The translations under genes and the position numbers were made by a program. Under the pieces are notes generated by a model. That model was not told the DNA's origin. It did no database searches and worked only from the letters and a program-made list of their open reading frames with translations. A stretch of DNA of 60,909 bases from NCBI GenBank assembly GCA_022402565.1, contig JAKRSC010000002.1, forward strand, positions 1 through 60,909, given 5' to 3'. The stretch comes from Hydrotalea sp. GTDB lineage: Bacteria > Bacteroidota > Bacteroidia > Chitinophagales > Chitinophagaceae. Of this stretch, positions 24,385 through 32,213 are shown in pieces; positions within the stretch are counted from its first letter, which is position 1; each line of letters starts with the position of its first letter.

Positions 24385-25209
24385 ATGACAAGCAACAAAA
24401 TCGCGTTTCTATTGCTAGCTTTCGCGTTGATCTCAACCGCTAGCATCGCACAAAACGATTGGGGTTGGAATTGGCAGGATAGCTCTAAAGTGGCTCCTAA
24501 GCACATGCCTCAGTACAATGAATTCTTGAACAATCAGTTCCCTTATCCTCCAAAGCCAAGAAACCAGTGGGAACTTGGTGTTGCATTGGGTGCAGGCTAC
24601 ACAACTGGTGATGTTAAAGCTAAGTTAGGCTTTTACGGAGGAGTTTCTTTGAGAAAAGCGATTGATCACAACTGGTCAGCTCGTATAAACATCATTGGTG
24701 GATTCTCAAGTGGTCAGGACGATGTAAAAGATATGTTGTTCCAAATTGATAACCAGCCTCCTTTCAACAATGAAAGAAATCAGGTTCGCAATTACAGAAA
24801 CAATTATGCTGGTGGTATTGTAGACGCAATTTATTCTATTAATGTTGCTAGTCACTACAGAGGTAATCCAAAGACCAATCTTTATGTTTTCGGCGGTGTA
24901 GGTGCTATTGCTTATAATACTGACATGAAGTATACCAATAACAACGGTTCTGGTCAACTGGTAGGTGATTGGAGAAATAGTTCAAGATTTGATACTGATG
25001 GATCACTTTTCTTAATCGGTTCTTCATCACAAGTTCGTCCAGCTGCATCCTTCGGCGCTGGTTTCGCAGTGAAAGTAAGCAGCCGTTTCAACATTGCTCT
25101 TGAGCAGCGTTGGACAACTTTATTCAGCGACAGACTTGATGGCTGGAAAGGTGCTAGAAACAATGATGTATTTGGTGGAACTGCATTTCGTTTGAACTTC
25201 AATCTGTAA
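24385..25209 (+). CDS. Outer-membrane beta-barrel protein
   Basis: This 274-residue exported protein has a signal peptide (IAFLLLAFALISTASIAQ) and alternating beta strands typical of small outer-membrane barrels (WELGVALGAGYTTGDVKAKL, LYVFGGVGAIAYNT, FGAGFAVKVSSRFNIALEQRW). It ends in an aromatic/hydrophobic last strand (FRLNFNL) suited to BAM recognition. The ATG at 24385 puts the signal peptide first; an in-frame ATG at 24331 precedes the promoter-like box. Its codons favour C-ending forms, as in the ribosomal genes, suggesting high expression. The OmpA gene follows 34 bases later. The specific function is not evident. Confidence 0.8.
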   Translation: MTSNKIAFLLLAFALISTASIAQNDWGWNWQDSSKVAPKHMPQYNEFLNNQFPYPPKPRNQWELGVALGAGYTTGDVKAKLGFYGGVSLRKAIDHNWSARINIIGGFSSGQDDVKDMLFQIDNQPPFNNERNQVRNYRNNYAGGIVDAIYSINVASHYRGNPKTNLYVFGGVGAIAYNTDMKYTNNNGSGQLVGDWRNSSRFDTDGSLFLIGSSSQVRPAASFGAGFAVKVSSRFNIALEQRWTTLFSDRLDGWKGARNNDVFGGTAFRLNFNL

Positions 25210-25243
25210 AACCATCAACATTCACTTTTAAAATTATTTGAAT

Positions 25244-26041
25244 ATGTTTAAGAAAATCGTTTTATCCTTGATCCTCGTGTTGGGTGCTTTCAGCCTCACC
25301 ACTATGGCTCAAAAAAGTAAAGCTAAAAGAGTTGAGCCTCTTTATTGGATTAACCCTAATAACTTCATATACAGTGAGTTAAATAATCCAAAACACATGA
25401 AATTGCCAAAAATTACTTTGGCTGATTCTGATGGCGATGGTGTAACTGATCAGTTTGATCTTGAGCCAAATACCCCAGCTGGTGCGCCAGTTGATACACA
25501 CGGTGTTGCGAAAGATACCGATGGTGATGGTGTTCCTGACTATAAAGACAAGGAATTATTGACTCCACAAAAGTGTTTCCCTGTGAACAGTGATGGTATT
25601 GGTAACTGCCCAGAACCTTCATGCTGCACAGAAATTAAAGAAATGTTAGGTGGTGGTAACGCTGCTAACTGGAAAGACCGTAAAAAAGCTGAATGTACAA
25701 TTGCTGCTTTACCAAGCATCCAATTCAAAAACAATGCTGTTCTTTCTGCAAATGCAATCACTGCATTGAACGCAGTTGCTGCTCAATTAAATGCTAATCC
25801 TGATTGTAAAGTGCGCGTAATTGGTTACGGTGCATCTAGCAAACTTGCGCAGCAGAATAGTTGGGAAAGAGTTAACGCTGTTATCAAGTACTTAGTTGAA
25901 AGACAAGGTATTGCTGAGAGCCGTTTCATCTTCACCTATGGACAGAATGGTGATGCGAATGTGGTTGATCTTCAAGGTACTACAGATGAAGGACCAAACA
26001 CAGTTCCTGCTCCACATCCAAACTTGCGTAAAAAAGGATAG
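25244..26041 (+). CDS. OmpA-family protein with thrombospondin type 3 repeats
   Basis: This 265-residue exported protein has a signal peptide (LSLILVLGAFSLTTMAQ) and Ca-binding TSP3-like repeats (DSDGDGVTDQFD, DTDGDGVPDYKD, about 60-110). A Cys pair (PSCC) precedes the C-terminal OmpA/MotB peptidoglycan-binding domain (about 145-250, IQFKNNAVLSANAITALNAV, VIGYGASSKLAQQNSWERV). The domain ties the outer membrane to the cell wall. The ATG at 25244 is the first true ATG. A strong perfect hairpin follows at 26061. It is probably co-transcribed with the preceding barrel protein, which may be its partner. Confidence 0.9.
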   Translation: MFKKIVLSLILVLGAFSLTTMAQKSKAKRVEPLYWINPNNFIYSELNNPKHMKLPKITLADSDGDGVTDQFDLEPNTPAGAPVDTHGVAKDTDGDGVPDYKDKELLTPQKCFPVNSDGIGNCPEPSCCTEIKEMLGGGNAANWKDRKKAECTIAALPSIQFKNNAVLSANAITALNAVAAQLNANPDCKVRVIGYGASSKLAQQNSWERVNAVIKYLVERQGIAESRFIFTYGQNGDANVVDLQGTTDEGPNTVPAPHPNLRKKG

Positions 26042-26060
26042 TTTTTATCCAAATTCTATA

Positions 26061-26089
26061 AATAAAGGGATCCTTAGGATCCCTTTATT
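26061..26089 (+). terminator. Terminator after the OmpA-family gene
   Basis: A perfect 13-base inverted repeat AATAAAGGGATCC/GGATCCCTTTATT with a TTA loop lies 19 bases after the stop codon. The T-rich 3' arm replaces a separate T-run. Confidence 0.85.
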
Positions 26090-26164
26090 GCATTAGTATA
26101 TACCTGAATTTAATTCCCAATTATCAGATTTGAATTTTAACGACTCAAAGTCTAGAAAAAGAAT

Positions 26165-26172
26165 TAATTTTG
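26165..26172 (+). promoter_or_regulatory. Promoter -7 box of bamD-rpoZ
   Basis: TAATTTTG is an exact TAnnTTTG match. Only 8 bases separate it from the bamD start codon at 26181, so the transcript would be nearly leaderless. No -33 TTTG is seen at the expected spacing. Confidence 0.5.
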
Positions 26173-26180
26173 CGCACTTT

Positions 26181-26978
26181 ATGGTAAGGTTTCTAATTAT
26201 CTCTCTGGCTTCTATTCTCTTGATCTCTTGCAACAACAAGTTTAATAAAGTGTTGAAGAGCAAGGACTTCGACTATAAGTATAATATGGCCGAACAGTAC
26301 TACAAGGAAAAAAAATACGACAAGGCACAGATATTGTTTGAAGAGCTTTTTCCGTATGTTAAAGGATCTGCTAGGTATGAAGACATGTACTATAAGTTTG
26401 CCTATTCATACTATTATGAAAAGGAGTATCCAAATGCAGAGAACTTATTCAAAACATTTGTAGAGCAGTTTCCTAACAGTGCTAAAGCGGAGGAGTGTGA
26501 CTATATGCGCGCTTATTGTTTTTACAAACAATCTCCTAAAGTTGAATTAGATCAAACGAATACACAAAGAGCAGCTGCACTGATGCAGGCTTTTATAAAC
26601 ACTCACCCAACCTCCACAAGAGTTAAAGAGGCCTATCAAATTATTGAATCTTGCAGAGAAAAACTTGAATTAAAAGAATTTAGAGGGGCAGAATTGTATT
26701 ACAATTTGGGCTTCTTTAAAGCAGCTGCTATTGCTTTTACTAGTATTTACGAGAACTACCCCGACTCAAAAAAAGCAGATGAGTATAAATTACTCGCAAT
26801 AAGATCTTATTTTCGATATGCACAAATGAGCTATGAAGAAAAACAAGCTGAAAGATTTGAGAAAGTACTGAATGAATGTGATGAATTTTCAGACCGATTT
26901 TCAGATAGTAAATTCCTGGATGAAGTGAATAAAATAAAAGCAAATTCAAATCAATTTTTCAAAAAAGATAAAAAATGA
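26181..26978 (+). CDS. bamD: Outer-membrane assembly lipoprotein BamD
   Basis: This is a component of the BAM complex that folds outer-membrane barrels. The 265-residue product has a lipoprotein signal (FLIISLASILLISC, lipobox Cys about residue 17) followed by five TPR-like helix pairs. Family motifs include AEQYYKEKKYDKAQILFEEL, YKFAYSYYYEKEYPNAENLF and AEECDYMRAYCFYKQSP. The ATG at 26181 is chosen because the lipoprotein signal begins there and a -7 box lies just upstream; the in-frame ATG at 26130 lies before that box. Its stop overlaps the rpoZ start (ATGA). Confidence 0.92.
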   Translation: MVRFLIISLASILLISCNNKFNKVLKSKDFDYKYNMAEQYYKEKKYDKAQILFEELFPYVKGSARYEDMYYKFAYSYYYEKEYPNAENLFKTFVEQFPNSAKAEECDYMRAYCFYKQSPKVELDQTNTQRAAALMQAFINTHPTSTRVKEAYQIIESCREKLELKEFRGAELYYNLGFFKAAAIAFTSIYENYPDSKKADEYKLLAIRSYFRYAQMSYEEKQAERFEKVLNECDEFSDRFSDSKFLDEVNKIKANSNQFFKKDKK

Positions 26979-27316
26979 GCAAACTAAGACGCCAAATTAA
27001 CCCTAATACCACCAATGTGGTAGAAACGCGTAACCTTGCAAGCTTAAAAGCTGTAACTGGTAATTTATATGAGTCAATCTCTATAATTGGTAGAAGAGCC
27101 AATCAAATAAATGTGACATTAAAAGAAGAGCTTCATAATAAATTAGAAGAGTTTGCTACAAGTACCGATAATTTGGAAGAGGTGCATGAGAATAAAGAGC
27201 AAATTGAGATTTCTAAGGCTTATGAGCGTATGCCAAATCCAGCTATCTTGGCTACACAAGAGTTCATTGATAGTAAAATTTACTATCGTAAAAACGATAC
27301 AGATTTATTCAGATAG
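26975..27316 (+). CDS. rpoZ: RNA polymerase omega subunit
   Basis: This 113-residue Bacteroidota-type omega/RPB6 subunit supports assembly of the beta' subunit. The omega core is recognisable in NLYESISIIGRRANQINVTL and EELHNKLEEFA. The C-terminal extension (YERMPNPAILATQEFID) is typical of this phylum. It overlaps bamD by 4 bases, a conserved pairing in the group. A strong terminator follows at 27341, which ends the two-gene unit before coaBC. Confidence 0.88.
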   Translation: MSKLRRQINPNTTNVVETRNLASLKAVTGNLYESISIIGRRANQINVTLKEELHNKLEEFATSTDNLEEVHENKEQIEISKAYERMPNPAILATQEFIDSKIYYRKNDTDLFR

Positions 27317-27340
27317 GCGGGTTATAAACATATATTTATG

Positions 27341-27371
27341 AAACGACAGTGTAAACACTGTCGTTTTTTGT
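27341..27371 (+). terminator. Terminator after rpoZ
   Basis: A perfect 12-base stem AAACGACAGTGT/ACACTGTCGTTT with a 2-base apex (in practice a 4-base loop) is followed by a T-run (27364-27369). It lies 24 bases after the rpoZ stop. Confidence 0.92.
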
Positions 27372-27396
27372 TTTACTTTGAATTAAACTTTTCGGT

Positions 27397-28599
27397 TTGC
27401 AAGGCAAAAAAATTTTAATTGGAATTACAGGTAGTATTGCTGCTTACAAGATAATTTTATTAGTAAGACTACTAACCAAAGAGGGCGCAGAAGTTAAAAT
27501 TGTAATGACAAAGTCTGCTACTCAATTTGTTTCTCCGTTGGTTTTGTCTACACTATCTGGCAATCCTGTATTAACAGATCTGTCCTCTGAAAATGAGTGG
27601 GCTAACCATGTTATGTTAGGCCGCTGGGCAGATTATATGATGATTGCCCCTCTTAGCTGTAATACCCTCTCAAAAATGGCATATGGTGTTTGTGATAATC
27701 TCCTTTTAGCTGTGTATTTGTCGGCTACTTGTAGGGTTGGAGTAGCTCCTGCAATGGATGAGGATATGTGGCTTCATCCAACAACAAAACAAAATATTGA
27801 ACAACTCAAAAGTCAACATGTAGATGTTATTCCTGTTGGTTTTGGCGGATTAGCTAGTGGTTTAACCGGTGAGGGACGAATGGCTGAGCCTGAACAATTA
27901 TTTTCTTTTTTAGAGAAGCAGCTTATGGGTTCACCTATTCATAAAAATAAAAAAGTTGTAATTACTGCAGGACCAACTTATGAGCATATTGATCCAGTTC
28001 GTTTTATTGGTAATCATAGTAGCGGAAAAATGGGTATTGCATTAGCAGAAGCATTTTGTATGGCTGGAGCCGAAGTGCATTTAGTTTTAGGTCCATCGCA
28101 TCTCAAACCAAAATATACAGATATACAAGTATATCATGTTACAACTGCTATACAGATGTATGAAAAGGTCATGGAGCATGCAAAAAGTGCACATATTTTT
28201 GTTATGAGTGCTGCTGTAGCAGACTATAAGCCAAAGAGCGTTCTTCAACAAAAACATAAAAAGAAAAATGGTGAATTACATATTGAACTAGATTTAAATC
28301 CAGATATATTGTTTGTTATAGGACAACAAAAAACCAATGATCAGTATTTAGTTGGATTTGCATTGGAAACGGAAAATGCAAAAGAAAATGCATTAGAAAA
28401 ATTATCTAGCAAAAACGCCGATTGCATAATTCTAAACTCACTCGAAGATCCCGAAGTTGGATTTGGTAAGGATACCAATAAGATTTGTATTCTTTCAAAG
28501 AATGGACAAACAGTAGATTTTCCTGCAAAGTCAAAATCGCTATTAGCTAATGACATTGTATCATTTATTTCAAAAGAAGTAAATCATGAAGTGGCTTAA
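27397..28599 (+). CDS. coaBC: CoaBC (phosphopantothenoylcysteine decarboxylase / phosphopantothenate-cysteine ligase)
   Basis: This bifunctional enzyme carries out two steps of coenzyme A synthesis, in 400 residues. The N-terminal FMN-dependent CoaC half has KKILIGITGSIAAYK, NTLSKMAYGVCDNL and VAPAMDEDMWLHP. The C-terminal CoaB half has ITAGPTYEHIDPVRFIGNHS, SGKMGIALAEA and MSAAVADYKPK. An in-frame stop at 27379-27381 rules out any upstream ATG. The start is therefore the TTG at 27397, which gives the normal N-terminus. It lies 26 bases after the rpoZ terminator and overlaps the DUF4835 gene by 14 bases. Confidence 0.95.
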   Translation: MQGKKILIGITGSIAAYKIILLVRLLTKEGAEVKIVMTKSATQFVSPLVLSTLSGNPVLTDLSSENEWANHVMLGRWADYMMIAPLSCNTLSKMAYGVCDNLLLAVYLSATCRVGVAPAMDEDMWLHPTTKQNIEQLKSQHVDVIPVGFGGLASGLTGEGRMAEPEQLFSFLEKQLMGSPIHKNKKVVITAGPTYEHIDPVRFIGNHSSGKMGIALAEAFCMAGAEVHLVLGPSHLKPKYTDIQVYHVTTAIQMYEKVMEHAKSAHIFVMSAAVADYKPKSVLQQKHKKKNGELHIELDLNPDILFVIGQQKTNDQYLVGFALETENAKENALEKLSSKNADCIILNSLEDPEVGFGKDTNKICILSKNGQTVDFPAKSKSLLANDIVSFISKEVNHEVA

Positions 28600-29515
28600 A
28601 GTATTTTGTTTCATTCTTATTGTAATAATGGGTAATTGCACTTATCTGTTTGCTCAAGAAGTACAAGCTCGAGTAACAGTTTTATCTCAAAGAGTAAGCA
28701 CTACTGTTGATAGGAAAGTCTTCCAAACACTACAATCGCAGTTAAATACTTTTTTAAATAATCGCAAGTGGACAAATGATAAGTTTAGCAACCAAGAGCG
28801 AATAGAGTGTAGTTTCATTATTAATATTGAATCGATGAATGAGCCCAACGTATTCAAATCAAGTCTTACCATTCAAGCGGCTCGTCCAGTTTTTAATACT
28901 AGTTACAAAGCTCCACTCATAAATTTTCAAGATCCAGACCTGCTTTTTAAGTATCAAGAATTTCAACCCATAGAATTTAATGACAATCGGGTGCAAGGTT
29001 CAGATCCATTGGCGGCAAACTTAACTGCAACATTGGCTTATTGGGTATACATTATTCTGGGGATGGACTATAACTCATTCTCTCCAAAAGGAGGTGAAAC
29101 ATACTTTCAAAAGGCACTAAATATAGTAAACAATGCACCAGAAGCCAGAGGCATAAGTGGCTGGCGCGTTTTTGATGGATTAAGAAACCGATATTTTCTT
29201 GCAGAGAATTTAACGAATACTCGCTTTAATATTGTGCATGATATCATTTACAGTTATTACAGATCTGGTTTAGATCAAATGTATGAATCAGAAGATCAGG
29301 CTAGGAAAAATACATTGCAAGCATTGAACCAATTGTTTGCTTTTAATAAAGAAAATCCAAACACTATGTTTGTTCAGTTCTTCATGCAAGGAAAGTTTCA
29401 AGAATTGAGTGGCATGTTTAAGAAAGCAGCCCCACCAGAGAAATCAAAAGCTATTGAGTTATTAACAGCATTGGATATTGTACAAGCTGAAGCTTACAAA
29501 TTAGCATTAAAATGA
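28586..29515 (+). CDS. DUF4835 family exported protein (PorD-like)
   Basis: This 309-residue protein has a signal peptide (FCFILIVIMGNCTYLFAQ) and the DUF4835 pattern (VQARVTVLSQRVSTTVD, NFQDPDLLFKYQEFQPIEFN, LAYWVYIILGMDYNSFSPKG). This Bacteroidota-restricted family sits beside coaBC in many genomes. I recall it being linked to T9SS under the name PorD, which I cannot verify here. The start overlaps the end of coaBC and the stop overlaps the DUF4296 gene (ATGA), so all three are tightly coupled. It is probably a periplasmic protein. Confidence 0.85.
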   Translation: MKWLKVFCFILIVIMGNCTYLFAQEVQARVTVLSQRVSTTVDRKVFQTLQSQLNTFLNNRKWTNDKFSNQERIECSFIINIESMNEPNVFKSSLTIQAARPVFNTSYKAPLINFQDPDLLFKYQEFQPIEFNDNRVQGSDPLAANLTATLAYWVYIILGMDYNSFSPKGGETYFQKALNIVNNAPEARGISGWRVFDGLRNRYFLAENLTNTRFNIVHDIIYSYYRSGLDQMYESEDQARKNTLQALNQLFAFNKENPNTMFVQFFMQGKFQELSGMFKKAAPPEKSKAIELLTALDIVQAEAYKLALK

Positions 29516-29862
29516 GGTATTTATTCATAGGTATATATCTACTCTTGGTATCATCTTGTACTAACTCCAATAACGAGGATACTTTAGGTATTGATGATAT
29601 GAAGAAAATTATGTGGGACCTAAGTGTGAGCGACGAATTACGTATGTATAGGCTCCAAATGGACACTATCCCAATTGAAAAAGATACTTCTTACAAAAAG
29701 CAATATGCAGCCATCTTTTTTCATCATAATATTACAGTAGATCGCTTCTATAAATCATTGGCATTTTATAAGAAAGACCCACTTTTGTTCAGGCAACTTA
29801 TAGACTCTGTTTCTGCTTATGGAAATAGAATAAAAAATGAATCAGCGAAAATTTCGCAATAG
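29512..29862 (+). CDS. DUF4296 lipoprotein
   Basis: This 116-residue lipoprotein has a signal with lipobox Cys ([13 protein letters not shown]) and a helical DUF4296 domain ([38 protein letters not shown]). It is a Bacteroidota family of unknown function, regularly found downstream of DUF4835. The 4-base overlap with the preceding gene suggests coupled synthesis. The -7 box for scoAB lies immediately after its stop. Confidence 0.82.
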   Translation: MRYLFIGIYLLLVSSCTNSNNEDTLGIDDMKKIMWDLSVSDELRMYRLQMDTIPIEKDTSYKKQYAAIFFHHNITVDRFYKSLAFYKKDPLLFRQLIDSVSAYGNRIKNESAKISQ

Positions 29863-29866
29863 TACC

Positions 29867-29874
29867 TACATTTG
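29867..29874 (+). promoter_or_regulatory. Promoter -7 box of scoAB
   Basis: TACATTTG is an exact TAnnTTTG match placed 16 bases before the scoA ATG at 29891 and just after the DUF4296 stop. It indicates a separate promoter for the CoA-transferase genes. A clear -33 element is not seen. Confidence 0.5.
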
Positions 29875-29890
29875 CACAACTTATATTTTT

Positions 29891-30583
29891 ATGAATAAAG
29901 TTTATTCTTCCGCAAAAGAAGCTATACACGACATACCCAATGGGGCAACGCTTATGCTAGGGGGGTTTGGATTGAATGGCATTCCAGAAAATTGTATTCA
30001 GGCACTTGTTGAAAAAGGTGTACATGAGCTCACCTGTATTTCGAATAATGCAGGTGTAGACGATTTTGGACTTGGTCTATTATTAAAGACTAAACAGATA
30101 AAGAAAATGATGAGTAGCTATGTGGGTGAAAATGCTGAGTTTGAAAGACAATTACTCAGCGGAGAGTTAGAAGTAGATTTAATTCCTCAAGGAACTTTAG
30201 CTACTCGCATTCAAATGGCAGGCATGGGAATACCCGCATTTTATACCCCTGCTGGAATTGGAACGGAAGTGGCCGAAGGAAAGGAAGTGCGCATTTTTGA
30301 TGGCAAAGAATATTTAATGGAATATGCTTTACATGCCGATTTTGCCATTGTAAAAGCTTGGAAAGGAGATAAACTCGGAAACCTTGTTTTTAGAAAAACT
30401 ACTCGCAACTTTTCTACTTCAATGGCAAAAGCTGGTACCATTACTATTGCAGAAGTAGAAGAACTAGTTGAACCTGGTGAATTGGATGCGGATCAAATTC
30501 ATGTTGCTGGTGTATATGTTCATCGTATATTCCAAGGATCAGGATATGAAAAGAGAATTGAAAGAAGAACAACTTCAAAATAA
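29891..30583 (+). CDS. scoA: 3-oxoacid CoA-transferase subunit A
   Basis: This is the alpha subunit of a succinyl-CoA:3-ketoacid (acetoacetate) CoA-transferase, which moves CoA in ketone-body or branched-chain degradation. The 230-residue product carries the CoA-binding motif [19 protein letters not shown] and [18 protein letters not shown], plus [15 protein letters not shown] and the [17 protein letters not shown] ending. The start at 29891 matches the family N-terminus; a start at 29837 would lie inside the upstream gene. It is followed 5 bases later by subunit B. Confidence 0.93.
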   Translation: MNKVYSSAKEAIHDIPNGATLMLGGFGLNGIPENCIQALVEKGVHELTCISNNAGVDDFGLGLLLKTKQIKKMMSSYVGENAEFERQLLSGELEVDLIPQGTLATRIQMAGMGIPAFYTPAGIGTEVAEGKEVRIFDGKEYLMEYALHADFAIVKAWKGDKLGNLVFRKTTRNFSTSMAKAGTITIAEVEELVEPGELDADQIHVAGVYVHRIFQGSGYEKRIERRTTSK

Positions 30584-30588
30584 GTTAT

Positions 30589-31248
30589 ATGGCACTTGAT
30601 AAATTTGGAATTGCAAAGCGCATCGCTAAAGAATTGAAAGATGGCATGTATGTGAATTTAGGCATTGGAATACCAACTTTGGTTTCAAATTATATTCCAA
30701 ATGGAATGACTGTTATTTTCCAAAGTGAAAATGGTATTTTGGGAATGGGTCCATATCCATCAGAAGAAGAGGTAGATGCCGATTTAATTAACGCAGGAAA
30801 GGAAACAGTTACAATTATTTCTGGGGGTGTTTTTTTTGATAGCGCTGAAAGCTTTGGTATGATTAGAGCTGGAAAAATTGACTTAACGGTTCTAGGAGCC
30901 ATGGAAGTAAGTGAACAAGGTGATATTGCAAATTGGAAAATTCCTGGCAAAATGGTGAAGGGAATGGGTGGGGCAATGGACTTGGTAGCCAGCGCTAAAA
31001 ATATTATTGTTGCTATGATGCATACCAATCCAAAAGGGGAAAGCAAGTTGCTATCACAATGCACTTTGCCTTTAACCGGAAAAAGATGCGTAAAAAAAAT
31101 TGTTACGGAACTAGCTGTTCTTGATGTTACTGAAAATGGATTTTTGCTGTTAGAAAGAGCGCCTGGCGTTTCAGTAGAAGAAATACAGCAAAAAACAGCC
31201 GGTAAAATAATTATTCCTGCGGAAGTTCCTGAAATGGTAATTGATTAA
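30589..31248 (+). CDS. scoB: 3-oxoacid CoA-transferase subunit B
   Basis: This is the beta (catalytic) subunit, 219 residues. The active-site glutamate lies in the motif [13 protein letters not shown], which forms the glutamyl-CoA thioester. [33 protein letters not shown] and [15 protein letters not shown] are further family blocks. It forms a heteromer with the product of the gene directly upstream. Substrate choice (succinyl-CoA against acetyl-CoA) cannot be read from the sequence. Confidence 0.93.
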   Translation: MALDKFGIAKRIAKELKDGMYVNLGIGIPTLVSNYIPNGMTVIFQSENGILGMGPYPSEEEVDADLINAGKETVTIISGGVFFDSAESFGMIRAGKIDLTVLGAMEVSEQGDIANWKIPGKMVKGMGGAMDLVASAKNIIVAMMHTNPKGESKLLSQCTLPLTGKRCVKKIVTELAVLDVTENGFLLLERAPGVSVEEIQQKTAGKIIIPAEVPEMVID

Positions 31249-31291
31249 TCGGGCGGATATAGAATTTCACACCACAATTAAAAAATATTTT

Positions 31292-31765
31292 ATGGCAATA
31301 GCAATTGGTCAACAAGCTCCTTCTTTTTCTTTATTTGACACAGATAAGAACAAGGTTCAATTATCTGATTTTGCAGGAAAAAAAGTGGTTGTACTCTTCT
31401 TTCCTTTGGCTTTCACAGGTGTATGTACAACTGAATTATGCAATGTTAGAGACAATATTGCGCTCTACAACCAAACAAATGCAGTTGTTTTGGGTGTTTC
31501 AGTAGACAGCTTGTTTACTTTGGATAAATTCAAAAAAGAGCAGAACCTTAACTTCCCTCTATTAAGTGACTTTAATAAGGATGCAGCTAAAGCGTATGAA
31601 GTATTATATGAGGTTTTCCCAGCATTTGAAATGCAAGGTGTGAGCAAGCGTGCTGCTTTTGTAATTGATAGCAAGGGTACTATTCAGTACGCCGAAGTTT
31701 GTCCAACTCCTGGTGATCTTCCAAACTTTGAAGCTATTCAAACAACTTTAAGCCAGATTTCTTAA
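31292..31765 (+). CDS. Peroxiredoxin
   Basis: This 157-residue thiol peroxidase reduces hydrogen peroxide and organic peroxides. The AhpC-TSA fold shows the peroxidatic cysteine in FPLAFTGVCTTELC, with a second Cys five residues on that could act as resolving cysteine. A third Cys lies in AEVCPTPG near the C-terminus. The length and motif fit the AhpE/BCP-like group. The ATG at 31292 gives the standard N-terminus; the one at 31241 would overlap scoB. A terminator follows at 31790. Confidence 0.92.
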   Translation: MAIAIGQQAPSFSLFDTDKNKVQLSDFAGKKVVVLFFPLAFTGVCTTELCNVRDNIALYNQTNAVVLGVSVDSLFTLDKFKKEQNLNFPLLSDFNKDAAKAYEVLYEVFPAFEMQGVSKRAAFVIDSKGTIQYAEVCPTPGDLPNFEAIQTTLSQIS

Positions 31766-31789
31766 TAGAAGTTTGCCCATAAATGAACA

Positions 31790-31816
31790 AAAAGCCCCCT
31801 ATGTAAGGGGGCTTTT
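31790..31816 (+). terminator. Terminator after the peroxiredoxin gene
   Basis: A perfect 11-base stem AAAAGCCCCCT/AGGGGGCTTTT encloses a 5-base loop and is followed by T-rich sequence. It lies 24 bases after the stop codon. Confidence 0.93.
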
Positions 31817-31849
31817 CTATTTGTGATTATGTTGTACCTTTATGAAACG

Positions 31850-32200
31850 ATGATGAGAATTGGACTTTTATTTTATATAGGGCTGGCTTCTGTAGCACTG
31901 TCTTTTTTACCTTTCGATTGGGAGGGTAAAAGTCAGGCGCATCCATCTATTGTAAAAGTTCAAAAAATGTATCCTAACCCGGCCAATGCCTATATTATTT
32001 TTGAGGTTGACCCATCGATAGTAAACACACACACACTTTTTATTTGCAGTTTTATGGGAAAGAAAACCCATGATATGTTAATTCAACAAAATAAGATTAC
32101 GGTTGATTTACAGCAGCAACAACGTGGGTTATATATTTATCAAATTCGTGATAAATACAATCGTATAGTTGAGTCAGGCAAGTTCAACGTAATTAAATAA
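31850..32200 (+). CDS. Stand-alone T9SS sorting-domain-like exported protein
   Basis: This 116-residue protein consists of a signal or anchor helix (IGLLFYIGLASVALSFL) plus a single domain that looks like a T9SS type A C-terminal sorting domain. It has MYPNPANAYIIFE at the start, ICSFMGKKTH in the middle, and RGLYIYQIRD with GKFNVIK at the end. Usually this domain is attached to a large cargo; here nothing else is present. The start is uncertain among ATGs at 31823, 31850 and 31853. A near-consensus -7 box (TACCTTTA, 31835-31842) favours the last two. It may be a remnant or a decoy/adaptor. Confidence 0.65.
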   Translation: MMRIGLLFYIGLASVALSFLPFDWEGKSQAHPSIVKVQKMYPNPANAYIIFEVDPSIVNTHTLFICSFMGKKTHDMLIQQNKITVDLQQQQRGLYIYQIRDKYNRIVESGKFNVIK

Positions 32201-32213
32201 AGCTATTCGCTTT
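32199..32213. terminator. Short hairpin between convergent genes
   Basis: A 5-base stem AAAGC/GCTTT with loop TATTC, flanked by A- and T-rich sequence, lies between the stop codons of two convergent genes. It is weak and may extend with a bulge. Confidence 0.35.
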
